From Sporobolomyces roseus (taxonomy: Eukaryota > Basidiomycota > Microbotryomycetes > Sporidiobolales > Sporidiobolaceae), in contig JADILM010000001.1 in NCBI GenBank assembly GCA_016617785.1, positions 4,678,557-4,742,556 on the forward strand: DNA of 64,000 nt, read 5' to 3'. Position numbers and translations under genes: made by a program. The notes beneath the pieces were generated by a model, which saw only the letters and a list, made by a program, of their open reading frames with translations, did no database searches and was not told the DNA's origin. Each line of letters opens with the position of its first letter. Position 1 is the first letter of the stretch. This document shows positions 34,217 through 45,365 of this stretch, one piece after another.

Positions 34217-36510
34217 ATGGCTATGCCTTCACCCTCGATCCGAGGATTAGTATCTGAAACAGAGAATACAGTCCCATCAGCCTCTCACTCGCAATATCAA
34301 CCTCAAACTCTCTCAAATGGAAACGGTCATTCGATCTCATCATCACAATTCGACCAACTCTCATTGATAGGGGATGATGAGGATGGGATTACATTACCTT
34401 CTGGTCGGAGGATTCGTAGACCCGTGTTTCCTCCGAATCGAGAAATGTATTCAAGAGTTCCCTGTTAGTCTCTCTCCCTCTCTCTCTATAGGGATCGCTG
34501 ACAAAGAGAGTGAGATTGTGATGTAACAGCACATCAATTGAAACCTGATGGAACTCCCAATTATCCCATCATGTCACTCTCTTCATCAGTTTATTCAATC
34601 TTACCCAACGGTACCCCTCTCACTCCAGCAGTCAACCTCTCTCAAAGATTAGGCAACCAAATATTGTTCAAGAGGGAAGATTTGACTCCCGTGTTTAGTT
34701 TCAAGTTGAGGGGTGCTTATAATTTAATGAGTAAATTGACGGAGGAAGAGAGGTGGAGAGGTGTAGTAGCTTGTTCAGCTGGTAAGCACACTCTCTCTCT
34801 CTTGTGAAGATAGTCTGAGTGTGAGCTGATGTAAGGGTGAGAGAGAGTGTGTAGGTAATCACGCTCAAGGAGTAGCATTATCAGGATCAGAACTCGAAAT
34901 CGCTTGTACGATAGTCATGCCGCTCAACACTCCTTCGATCAAATATCAGAACGTATCTCGACTAGGTGCCAAAGTAGTCTTACACGGAGGAGATTTCGAT
35001 GAAGCTCAAAAGGAGTGCGCGAGGTTGGCCAAAGTTCATGGATTGACCATTATCCCTCCTTTCAACGATCCACATATCATCGCGGGACAAGGAACGGCGG
35101 CGGTAGAAATCTTGAGACAAACTGATGTCGAGAAATTGGATGCCGTGTTTGTACCGGTTGGGGGAGGTGGGTTTTTGGCAGGGATGGCAGCTTACATTAA
35201 AGAGATTGCACCACCACATGTTAAAGTGATTGGAGTGGAAACTTATGATGCAGATTGTTTGAGTCAGACTCTGGGGGAGGGGAAGAGGTTGGTGTTGAAG
35301 GAAGTTGGATTGTTTGCGGATGGAACGGCGGTTAGGCAGATGGGGGATGAAAGTTTGAGGGTGTGTAGTGAGTTGGTCGATGAATTGGTCTTGGTCAGTA
35401 ATGATGAGCTATGTGCTGCTATCAAGGATGTATTCACTGGTACGCTTTCTTCCCTCTCTCTCTCTCTCTTGCGAAATTGAGAAATTTCGAAGCTGATGAT
35501 TTCTTGCTCTCCCTCATTCTTTTTTAGATACGAGATCAGTACCTGAACCATCGGGAGCTTTGGGAGTAGCAGGAGTCAAAAAGTATATTCACCAACACAA
35601 CCTCCTAGGCAAGAACAAACGATTCGTTTCAGTCGTTTCAGGAGCAAACATCAATTTCTCTCGATTACGGTTCATCGCAGAGCGTGCAGAGTTGGGAGAA
35701 GGAAAAGAAGCCATGTTGAGAGTAATCATCCCTGAAGTACCTGGAGCGTACGTTTTTCTCTTACTCTCCCTCTCACTCATGCGAAACACTCAAAACAAAA
35801 CCGCTGACTTTATTCTTTCTCTCATTATAGTTTCCTCGCTTTACATTCCATCATCCATCCTCGAGCAGTAACGGAATTCGTCTACCGTTACTCGACTTCG
35901 AAACGAGCCTTCATTTTCCTCTCCTTCTACCTCTCGACTCCCTCCCTCCCTACAAACTCGACACCTCCCTCCCAACTCCTCCCCGGTACCTCGACCCCCC
36001 AACCAACTCCCCAACAACTTCGATCCGAAGAGCTCTCCGGATTGATCAGTCAACTAAAGAAACAAAAGATGAAAGCTTTAGATATTTCCGACAACGAGTT
36101 GGCGAAATCTCATGCGAGGTATTTGGTAGGTGGTAAAGCGAAAGTACAAGATGAAAGGATGTTCAGGTTTGAGTTCCCGGAGCGACCGGGTGCGTTGAGG
36201 AAGTTTTTGGAGGGTTTAGGAAAAGGGTTCAATATTTCTTTATTCCATTATAGAAATCACGGTGGAGGTACGCTCTTTTTTCTCTCTCTCTCCCTTCCCT
36301 CTTTTGGAACTCGGATTGACAGGAAGCGTATTGAGTGAGATAGATGTCGGAAAGATTCTTTGTGGTATTCAAGTACCTCCGAGTGAGAACGAGGCGTTCG
36401 ATGAATGGTTAATGAATTTAGGGTATCCTTTCGTAGAGGAAACGAAGAATCCGGCTTATGCGGATTTCTTGGGAGACGATGAGGGGAGTGGTACGGAGGA
36501 GGAGGAGTAA
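34217..36510 (+). CDS. ILV1: Threonine dehydratase (ILV1)
   Basis: PLP enzyme converting threonine to 2-oxobutanoate, the first committed step of isoleucine synthesis, normally mitochondrial. SFKLRGAYN carries the PLP lysine. [13 protein letters not shown] is created by splicing an intron out, and [11 protein letters not shown] is the phosphate-binding Gly loop. Two ACT-like regulatory lobes follow ([21 protein letters not shown] and [19 protein letters not shown]), expected to sense isoleucine and valine. A low-complexity insert separates the lobes. The ATG at 34217 was chosen. An in-frame ATG at 34088 would add 43 residues and could serve as a targeting form. Five introns; the 3' end converges on the mevalonate decarboxylase gene. 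Confidence 0.92.
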
Positions 36511-36861
36511 AGGAACAGAGGGAGGGATACTTGTAGCTAATACATTGATTTTATACGACTTTTTCGCATCATCTCGCGGAAGACGCGGTAGGACGGTGAG
36601 AGTTGAAGATAATGGATTCTAAGTATTGCGAGAGACAGCGATACGAAATCGATGAGAGCTAGAATTTTAAAGAGAACGGGGTTTTTTTTGCGAGTCTGAG
36701 AGGCGAGGGAAGGAGGAAGCGGAAGTAGACAACTATACAAACCCTGTGACAAACCAAACGAAGAACAGAAAGTAAACGGAGAAAAAAGGGAAGTAGAATC
36801 GAAAAGAGAAAAAAAACCGAATGTTTTGCTTTAAACCCGACTAAACCTCCTCTAAGTTTAC
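36511..36861. other. Convergent 3' region ILV1 / MVD1
   Basis: This 351 bp stretch holds both 3' ends. It has an A-rich part (around 36720-36830) and no coding signal. Confidence 0.6.
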
Positions 36862-38302
36862 CTATCCCACAACCCTCTTTGGCATCCCATCCTTTCCCAA
36901 TAATCCCTCCTTTTCCGAATCCAACACTCTCGGTCCATCCCCAACTTTGGTATGAATAATTCTCGGTACGACTCCTACCTCCGTCTCAAGGATACATTTC
37001 TCATTGAACCCATCCGGCATCTTGACACTCCCCGCTTTGATTCCCATTCCAAAAGGATCCGGGAAACTTTCTTGAGTTTGAGGGAAGTAACGAAGGACGG
37101 TTGATAAGACTAGAGGAACATTCTTTGATTCGGTGTAAAGGACTGCGTTGGGTCCTGCATCGTAAGTGTAAGCTGCGATTGGAGTTCCAGAGGATCGGTT
37201 CAATTCCTCGATGAGTTGGATGATTGAACGGGAAACGTCGTTGAGGTAGAAAATTGGAGGAGTCGTATCGAGGCAAACGGCGTGGAATTGATTAGAGTCT
37301 TCTATAGTCTCCTTTGCGAATACTGGGAAATCTTTCGATTTGATCGCGGTCGAGATACGCTCCATTCGTTGTGGGACGACGTTCTTGATTCGATGTTGGA
37401 GGAGGGAGGAGGTAGCGACGGTTCGTTGCATTCCTGCGGTAGAAGGTGTACCTTTCTTCTTATCGCTCACGACGAGGATAATCGCATGTAGATCGTCCCA
37501 TGCTTCGACTGGGGCGACTTCATAAGCGACTGAATCGGATCCGTCTTCTTTCTCTCCCATTTCCCATCCGACGTATCCACCAAACATTGATCGACAAGCG
37601 GATCCCGATCCTTGACGAGCGATACGGGAGAGATCTGAGGTCGAAGTGCCGAGGGTAGGGAGGGTGTAGAGAGTTGAGAGAGTCGCGATGAGTGCTGAGA
37701 GACCGGAAGCGGATGAGGCGAGTCCTGCTGCAGTAGGGAAATTGTTTTCGGATGCGATGTGGAGTGGGTAGGAAGAGAGGGGAGGAAGGGAGGAATCTTT
37801 GTCCTGTTTGAGGGAGAGAACGAGCGAGGTTCAGTTTCACAGCGAAACAAAGAGAAGGGAAGAATTTGAAGAGAGTCGTACTTCATAAGATTTCCTGATT
37901 GCCCTCATTTCTTTCAAACACCTCTCAGTTCTTCCACCCTCGGGGATTGACTCCTCTTCTCCGTTCAACCATAATCGATCGCCTCCTTTCGAGGAAGAAG
38001 AATCGGTGATGGCTCTTGCGGAAGTGAGAGAACGAAGGTGATCTTGAGAGAGGGTTACTGAGAGGGATGAATTGGTGGGCAGGATCAGAGAGGTGTCTCG
38101 TTTACCCCAGCTATCATTCGAGTGGAAGAGGGGGTCAGTGAGAGGTTGGGAAAGAGACAAAGGAAAGAGAGCGGACTATTTCACTACTGCGATGTTCACC
38201 TGAGAAGGGGAGAGGGGGACGTCAGTGAGAGTAGTAAGTGGAGGTAGTAGGGAGGCTTACGGGTGCAGTACAAGTCGCTTGATAAACTGCTTCACTCGAC
38301 AT
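36862..38302 (-). CDS. MVD1: Mevalonate diphosphate decarboxylase (MVD1/ERG19)
   Basis: GHMP-kinase-fold enzyme converting mevalonate 5-diphosphate to isopentenyl diphosphate, with use of ATP, in the sterol/isoprenoid pathway. It starts MSSEAVYQATCTAPVNIAVV and continues YWGKRDTSLILPTNSSLSVT. The ATP-binding GHMP motif is NFPTAAGLASSASGLSAL. GSGSACRSMFGGYVGWE, HAIILVVSDKKKGTPSTAGM and AAYTYDAGPNAVLY follow, all characteristic of the family. It ends MPKRVVG. At least three introns, one near the 5' end. It is divergent from the SAP-domain gene over 201 bp. Confidence 0.93.
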
Positions 38303-38503
38303 GACTGACTTGTTAAAGATCGACGAGGGAGAGCTATAGAAGATTGAACGCGTGTCAGTAGACTCAGTTCGAGTCAGTGGAGTATGACTAGGTTACGAAC
38401 GAGTTATTCAAGTGACTGGTGGTTGCGAGAGAAGAAGATGAAAGATTCGTGTTTTCCCTTTCCCTTCTCTCCAACTCTTTCACAACGACCACTAGATTCA
38501 ACC

Positions 38504-39640
38504 ATGAGCTACACAGAATCCTCATTGAAAGCTCTAACAGTAGTCAAACTCAAGGTACGCCTATTCCCCCTCTCTCCTCTTCTGCCTCTCACTGATTCCC
38601 ACTTTTGAAATTGATTTCCTATAGGAGATCCTCTCGACCCACTCCCTCCCCGTAACAGGAAAGAAAGATGACTTGATCTCTCGAATTCTCGAATCAAACC
38701 TCGGAGAAGAATCAACAGAATCAACAATGGATCCAACTGGACAATCGACCGACGAACCCGATGGAGCAGGAGTCGGAGCTACTACTCAAGAACTAGCACC
38801 TGCAGCTACTCTCACTCCTCAAGATGGAGAAGAACCTAGCGTCACTACTGCATCTCAAGATCAGGAAGAGGAGAAAGAGAAAGTCGAGGAAATTAGTGAG
38901 GAAGAGAAATTGAGATTGGAGGAAGAGAAGAAATTGGAGAGGGAACAAGCGGGGAAAATGGAAGAGGAGAAGAGGAAACAAAGATTGGCGAGGTTTGGCG
39001 GTGGAGAAAGTGCGAGCAGTGAGGTAGATCAAAAGGAGGAGGAGAAGAAAAAGAGAGCAGAGAGGTTTGGGTTGAACATTGCAGATGAGAACGATTCGAC
39101 TAAACTGAACAAGGTAAGTCTCCACACTCTCACTCAGCGCATCCCCCGAGAACGAAGACTGAAGAGGCGTCGTCGGAATGTAGTCTCTCGATGCGCTGGA
39201 TAAACCTCTCGGTTCAAATCGACGGGAACGTAAACCTAAAGCCGACAAACCCACCCCTACCTCGAAATCAGCACCATCAGGAGAAAAGACGATCGCAGAG
39301 AAGACTGGAAACCCTAAAGCAGCTGCTGAACCCGCTGCCGCTGCTGCTGCTGCTGAGAAGAAGAAAGAGTTGGATCCTGAACAACAAAAGAGGTGAGTTG
39401 CTCACGCTCTCTTCGACTACATGAGGGAATGTCACTGATTGTAGGTAGAGGCTGTATGAATCACAGATTGCAAGAAGATGAAGAGAAGAAAAAGAAACGA
39501 GCTGCTCGATTCGGTGCACCAACAGAATCAGAGGTACGCTCACCAGCTTTCTCTCTCTATCTCAATCTCACGAATCGTGACTGATAGTGCGGGAGTTTCT
39601 GGGAGTGTAGCCGCAAGAGAAGAAAGCAAAGACTGATTGA
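38504..39640 (+). CDS. THO1: SAP-domain mRNA export protein (THO1/SARNP type)
   Basis: Nuclear RNA/DNA-binding protein. The N-terminal SAP domain spans about residues 1-45 (ALTVVKLKEILSTHSLPVTG, KKDDLISRILE). An acidic Glu/Lys-rich middle follows. The repeated RFG motifs (RLARFGGG, RAERFGLN, RAARFGAP) are typical of Tho1/SARNP and bind the DEAD-box helicase of the TREX mRNA export pathway in the homologues. It ends PQEKKAKTD. Splicing: introns after KLK, after KLNK, after QQKR (89 nt) and after TESE. The ATG at 38504 begins the SAP domain directly, so the longer upstream frame is disregarded. Confidence 0.85.
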
Positions 39641-39916
39641 TCTCTCCAAAAAAGGTGCGGATCAGATTCCTCTCTTTTACACAATTTGTACAGGCTCTCT
39701 CCTTTTGTAGCTCTCCTTCCGTTTTGACCCAAAAAGAGAGAAAGAATTAGTGACCTTTCCTCGCATCTGTCCCTAAACGAAACGAGAGAGCGAGAATGGA
39801 ATTGTTCATTATGTTTGAAACGAATTGGGTATTCGAATTTACAAGCTCTGAAAAAAGTTCAAGTCCTCCAACTTCCTTTCCTCCACCTCACTCCACTCAC
39901 TCCTAGCACTATAGAG

Positions 39917-42900
39917 ATGGATAGTGATTCAGATTCCGACAGTCACATCGATATCGCATCAGCCCTACTCGGTTCAAACAAATCCAAATCCAAGAAACCT
40001 TCTTCATCTTCTTCTCTCTCCTCCAAGAAACCCTCCTCCTCTTCCTCCTCCTCTAAACCCTCTACCTCTCGTTCAACTCCAGCAGCACAAGATGAACTCC
40101 CTTCAGAAGAATCCGATTCCGAAACTGAAATCTTCAAGAACCTAGCCGATTTACAACATTCCCGAAACCTCTCTGAAGGAGCAGCACTAGTTCGTAAAGG
40201 CAAAGATAACAAATCTAGTAAATCTCTCACTGGAGGAGGATCTTTCCAAGCACTCGGACTCCCACCTCTCTTGTTGAAGACGCTTCTTCAGAGGGGTTTT
40301 ACCACTCCTACTCCAATTCAACGACTCGCTTTACCTTCGATCCTAGGAACCACCGAAACGGTAGTAACGGATCAAGGAAAGAAATTAACGGTAGCAAGAG
40401 ATCACCTCTGTATGGCTCGAACGGGATCTGGAAAAACTTTATGTTATTTATTACCTCTATTGTCGAGGTTATGGACTCATTCAGAGAAGTTTGGGGCACG
40501 AGGGTTGATCTTGGTTCCGACGAGGGAATTGGCGATGCAGGTGTTGAAAGTTGGGAAAGATTTGGCGAGGGGGATTAGAGGGGAAGGGGAAAGTTTGAGG
40601 TGGGCTATGGTTGTTGGAGGAGAAGGGATGGAGAGTCAGTTTGAAACGATGGCTGGTAATCCTGATGTGTGAGTTTACTACTCACTCTTTGCGAAGAAGG
40701 GAAAGAAAGCTGATGATTGAAAAGAGGAGAGAGAGAACAGGATTATCGCTACTCCAGGACGATTCCTTCATTTATTGGTCGAAATGTCGTTGTCACTCGC
40801 ATCGATTCAATCTTTGATCATTGATGAAGCCGATCGATTATTCGAATTGGGATTCTCTGATCAACTCACCGAAATCCTTCATCGATTACCTGCGACTCGA
40901 CAAACTCTCTTGTTCTCGGCTACACTCCCTTCTTCCCTCGTTGGATTCGCAAAAGCTGGATTACAGAACCCCAAATTGATTCGACTCGACGTTGATCAAA
41001 AGATTTCAAAGGATCTTCAAATGGCTTATTTAGATGTCAAGGCGAGTGAGAAGGAAGCGGTGTTGTTGGGAATTCTGAGGGAAGTGATTGGAGTACCGGT
41101 CATGACTGAATTGGAGAGGGACGAAGAGAGGAAGAGGCAAGTTAGGGAGGCGGAACAAAGTTTCGAGGAGGTTAGTGGAGGAATGGGGAAACCTGCTGGA
41201 CAAGGCAAGAAGGCGATCAAGTTCAACGCGAAGAAACAGAAGTTGGATGGTGGGTGGAAAGGGAAGAAGAAGCATGATGAGGCGGATGAAGACGAGGATG
41301 GCATGAAAATTGATGGAGCTATCTTATCTCCTCATCAAACGGTCGTTTTCGTTTCGACTAAACATCACGTCGAATACATCTCGGCTTTACTCACCGCCGC
41401 TCACTACTCGGTATCAGCGATTTATGGTTCGATGGATCAAACGGCGAGGAAGATCGCTCTGTCGAGGTTCAGGAATAGTCAAACTTCAATCATGGTCGTA
41501 ACGGATCTCGCTGCCCGTGGTATCGATGTCCCAGGAGTAGAGAACGTCATCAACTACGATTTTCCGAATGGTACTCGAGCGTTCGTTCATCGAGTAGGAC
41601 GTACCGCTCGTGCAGGTCGAACCGGTTGGGCTTACACTTTCGTCACTTCTCACGACCTCCCTCACATGCTCGACCTCGAACTCTTCCTCTCTCGTCCACT
41701 CAAGATCTGTCCTCTTCCTTCCTCCCCTGCTCCCGATTTCGCTCAAACTCTCGTCCTCGGTTCCGCACCTCGATCCCTCGTCGACCTCGACCTCGAATCC
41801 CATCGTGCTTTACTCATTCACCATCCTCAACTCGAAGCGCTTCAGGGAGTCTCGCAAAGGGGTCAGAAGATGTACGAGAGAGGATTGGCAAAGGCTAGTC
41901 CGGAAAGTTATAGGAGGGCGAAAGAGATTACGAGAGGGAAACATGACAAGATGAATGGGATTGATGGCAAGAGTGATGCTGGAAGTGAGAACCCTGTCTT
42001 TGATCAATTCATGGCGAGGTCTCTCTTGACTACGAGGAATGGAGGAGGAGGGAATGGATCGAAATCGATGGAAGTTACGAATGAAACGGTTCAGAGGGCG
42101 AAAGATGCGGAGAAGGAAAGGGCGGATTTATTGGCAAAGATCAGCGGGTTCAGACCTTCAGAGACTGTGTTTGAGGTGGGAACGAGGGGGAAGAGGAGTA
42201 CGGAACCTTTGGCGGCGTTGATGAAGGAGCGAAGGAAAGCTATGTTGAAGAGTGAGAGGGCGAGGGAACTGGTGAGGAAAGTCGATGAAAGTGAGTTACC
42301 GCAAGTTGAGGGAGGTGATGGGGATGCAGAGATGGAGGGAGATAGTGAGGACGAGGAAGAGCGGGATCTCGAGGAGGACAAACCGACGAAACGAATGAGA
42401 AAAGAAGATATGGATGATGCAGATGAGGAAGAACTAGAGGTACGCTTCATCACCACTCTTTCTCTGTGATCGGTTTCATCGACTGACTTTGCTCGACTCG
42501 ACGATTGCAGGCTGTGTTCGGAAAGAAACCTACGAAGAGATCGAAACCGACTGGAGAAGGAGCAACTTTCCGAGATTCTCGATTCTACCTCAACTACGAA
42601 CAAGAAGGTGCTGCTACTGAAGCTGGGTGAGTCCTGACTACTTTGCTTGTCGTATGTATCATTCGCTGACTCTCGACTCTGTGCGATGAAGTTACGCTCT
42701 CACAAACGGAGATTCATTCGTCGCTCAAGCTGCTCATTCGACTTACGACGTTTCCGGACGAGGAGATACCGAAGGAACACCTGCCGATGCTCAAGCTCAG
42801 AAAGCTTCCGCCCTCAAGTGGGATCGAAGACAGAAGAAGTTCGTTCGAGCAGATCAAGTCGGAGCGGACAACAAGAAAATGATCAAATCCGAATCTGGAC

Positions 42901-43292
42901 ACAAGCTTTCCGCTACGTTCAAGAGTGGAGTCTACGACGATTGGAAGAAGAAGAGTCGAACCTACATGCCTAAAGTTGGAGAAGCTGAATTGGCAGGAAG
43001 AACGACTACTGGAAACGAGAAGAAATGGAGGCATCAAGGTCAGAAGACGAAGATGGACGAAGGAGAGAAGGGGAAAGGAAAGAGGAGAAGGATCGGGAAA
43101 CCTGGATCTTCAGGTTCTGCTCCTGGTGGACTCAAATCGGCTGCCGACATTCGAAAGGACCGAATCTCGAAGGAGAAACGAGTCAAGAGGAGCAATCAAC
43201 CGAGCAAGAAGAACCCGAATGGTTACAAGGGATCGAGTGGTGGAGATCGAGGGGGAGGTGGAGGGGGAGGAGGAGGAGGACGAAGGAAGTAG
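39917..43292 (+). CDS. DBP10: DEAD-box RNA helicase DBP10
   Basis: Nucleolar ATP-dependent RNA helicase for large ribosomal subunit assembly. The start MDSDSDSDSHIDIASALLG matches the acidic N-terminus of the family. Motifs in order: FTTPTPIQRLALP (Q motif), MARTGSGKT (I), PTRELAMQV (Ia), IIATPGRFLHLL, IDEADRLFELGF (the DEAD box), LFSATLP (III), VVTDLAARGIDVPG (V), HRVGRTARAGRTG (VI). The C-terminal DBP10 region and a basic Gly-rich tail complete it (RGGGGGGGGGGRRK end). A charged insert (GKKAIKFNAKKQK) separates the two RecA lobes. Three short introns, the first after AGNPDV. It converges on an X-family gene 209 bp away. Confidence 0.93.
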
Positions 43293-43501
43293 GCTTTGTC
43301 ATTGTTCGTTTGTATCTCGTTTCTCTCGTTTTTGCATTCTACAGCGATCACTTCTCTCGAGGTACCCGCCATCTCCAGAGAGCTATCGTTTCTCGGAGAC
43401 TCGAGCTATCGTTTCAAAGCGAAGAATAAAGTTGCAAGTGCGAAAGATTCGATCCCAATACTCCTCCTCTCTCGCTCCTCGCCCGCCTTCCATCCGTTCC
43501 C

Positions 43502-44017
43502 TCACTCCCGCGCGTTTCGCTTCCAATGAAGGACAAGATCGACGACGTAGCGGCTGAGGAGCTCAGTGTGCGCCTCGATTGCCATCTGGCATTCCCTGAA
43601 CGTTTCTTCATCGGCTGCGATGTTCGCCAATGTTTTCTTTTGCAGAGAAGTCCCTACTAGTCCTCTGGCCCAGTTCATCTTCGCGTCGTCTCGTCTGTAT
43701 TTGGGATTGGATGAGTGGTAAGGGAGGAAGACTGCATGATCGACGCAAAAGTCAGCTCGTCAGGTAAGAAAGCGAAAATACTCTGTCTTACGCTCGTTCG
43801 CTTGCTCGGAACATTCCTTATTCTCGAGGATACCCTCCAGCGCTGAGCCGATGTCCAGCTTCGAGTGATGTAGACATTTGAGGATCCTGAAAATTGATCT
43901 GATCTGGAGGAAGTAAGGAGAGCTCGTATTTTGCGAGGGACAGTGGTGCTCCGGGCACACATAGCTGCGTTCGACTGGATCGCGGAAGGTACGTCCCAAT
44001 GGATTGGAGGACTTCAT
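43502..44017 (-). CDS. X-family protein, short form, copy 2
   Basis: Unknown protein of about 151 residues in two exons. The start MKSSNPLGRTFRDPVERSY is followed by SSPYFLQIRSIFRILKC. The intron (about 43739-43794) joins QANE to LFLPYHSSNPKYRRDD. The helical C-terminus ends LLSRYVVDLVLHWKRNARE. It is the inverted counterpart of 29532-30013 and lies downstream of a long X gene in the same way. The start was placed after the upstream leader conserved between both short genes (CAGACCCTTCGAAAGCCGCG). Confidence 0.65.
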
Positions 44018-44293
44018 AAGGCAGGGAGGTAAGGGAGAGAGGACGAAGAGAGTGAAGCGATTCGAGAGGTAGAAGCTCCGAAAGTTTCCGCGGCTTTCGA
44101 AGGGTCTGTGCTTCGTTTGAGTTTTCTCCAAACTCCCGGATCGCTCGCTGATTGATCAACAATGCACTCATAGCTTGACAGTAGATCTTAGAAAGCGCAC
44201 GAGTAGATCGCTGGCAGCAGGAGAGGCTGACAAAGGAAAACTTCAATTCGCAATCCCGTGTCGTTTCGAGCTACTTCTTCTGTTCAAGCTACT

Positions 44294-45041
44294 CTATCCT
44301 CCAAGCGGCTCTACCTTATCCGCAAACTTGCTCCTCTTCCATTCGAGTACGAGATCGACAACCGAACGAGAGAGACGCTCCTGCGCAAGATCCAATTCGA
44401 ACATGCCCCTTTTGCAAGCTTGTTCAAACTCTCCCACCTTCCTTTCCTCTTTGAGCAGCCTTATTCTCCAACTCTCCCGATGCTCCAGAGATTGACGAAG
44501 GGAGGCTTGCATGCTGTCAATACTCTCGCGGAGTCGATGAGAATGTTGTTCGAGGGCCTCCGTTTCGATGTCACCATCCCATGGCTCGAAATCGCACAGC
44601 AATCAGCATCGAGAGCTCTCCTGATCAGCAAGTGGAAGATGTTCACCTTCACACTGTGGTCTGCACTGACGACAACTAATCGGTTGCCCCTTGCCGCGGC
44701 AATTATCTCCTCAATTCTCTTCTCTTTCGCTTTTGCTGTTTTGCACAGGACAAAGGATCAGTCAGGGAGATACATACGACAAAGGGACCAGCCAGCTTAC
44801 TTCCTGCATGCAATTCCTCTAGAGAAGCATGGTGTGAAAAGTTCCGTTCTGTCAACTCCGTCACTTTCTCCCATTGATCACCGTGACATTGGATCATCTC
44901 CTCCAGCCCGGTCACTACTTCTTGTACGTCTTCAAGCCTTTTGCGCTGGGCTACGGCGGTCAGCACCTCTGAGAAGAATGGAGACGGCGGATCGACTAGA
45001 GACAGATCGGCAAGAGATGCGAGGCTCTGCGGTGCTGTCAT
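44294..45041 (-). CDS. X-family protein, long form, copy 3
   Basis: Unknown protein. The start MTAPQSLASLADLSLVDPP is followed by PSPFFSEVLTAVAQ, the X N-terminal element. A first intron (about 44740-44800) joins LHAGT to KAKEKRIEEIIAARGNRL. A second intron near 44600-44650 is inferred to lead into PWDGDIETEALEQHSHR. The C-terminus RMFELD-like, then LSRSVVDLVLEWKR, gives the family signature and ends DKVEPLGG. The second intron is the least certain join. A 288-codon open frame runs antisense to this gene, but it lacks family support. Confidence 0.58.
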
Positions 45042-45365
45042 GGTGCGTCCGAAGACTGAGCAAGGTGAGTAGAGAAAGGAACGAAAGAGAGGAAGAGAGG
45101 AAGAGAGAAGAGAGGAAGCAATGAAGAGGAACGGGAGACATCAAACAGCGCGGAACTCCGAAGCGATAAAGTGGGCCACTTTTTGCTCGTTGTAACGAGC
45201 TGATGCGTCCATGGTGAGGTTTAGGAGCGAGAGAAGAGAGTGATATAAGTCGAAGCGATAGATCGGGTGAGAAGGGAAGGAGGAATAACGACAATTGATC
45301 AATTGCGGATGCGAACGACGAGTCTTGCGAGATGCGAGTGTTGCGTACTCCTGCTGTCCTTACTT
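45042..45365. other. Interval between RNase Z and X copy 3
   Basis: Both flanking genes are on the minus strand. The interval holds the X promoter and RNase Z 3' end. The 11 bp palindrome of the other two long X genes is not seen here. A GA-rich run (45065-45120) sits just upstream of the X start. No gene is supported. Confidence 0.5.

Noticed and set aside
44258..45124. A plus-strand protein-coding gene of 288 codons
   Set aside because: It is antisense to an X-family gene whose SP[YF]F and DLVLEWK signatures recur in four paralogues on the other frame; the antisense protein has no consistent counterpart at those copies. Kept only as a transcription question.
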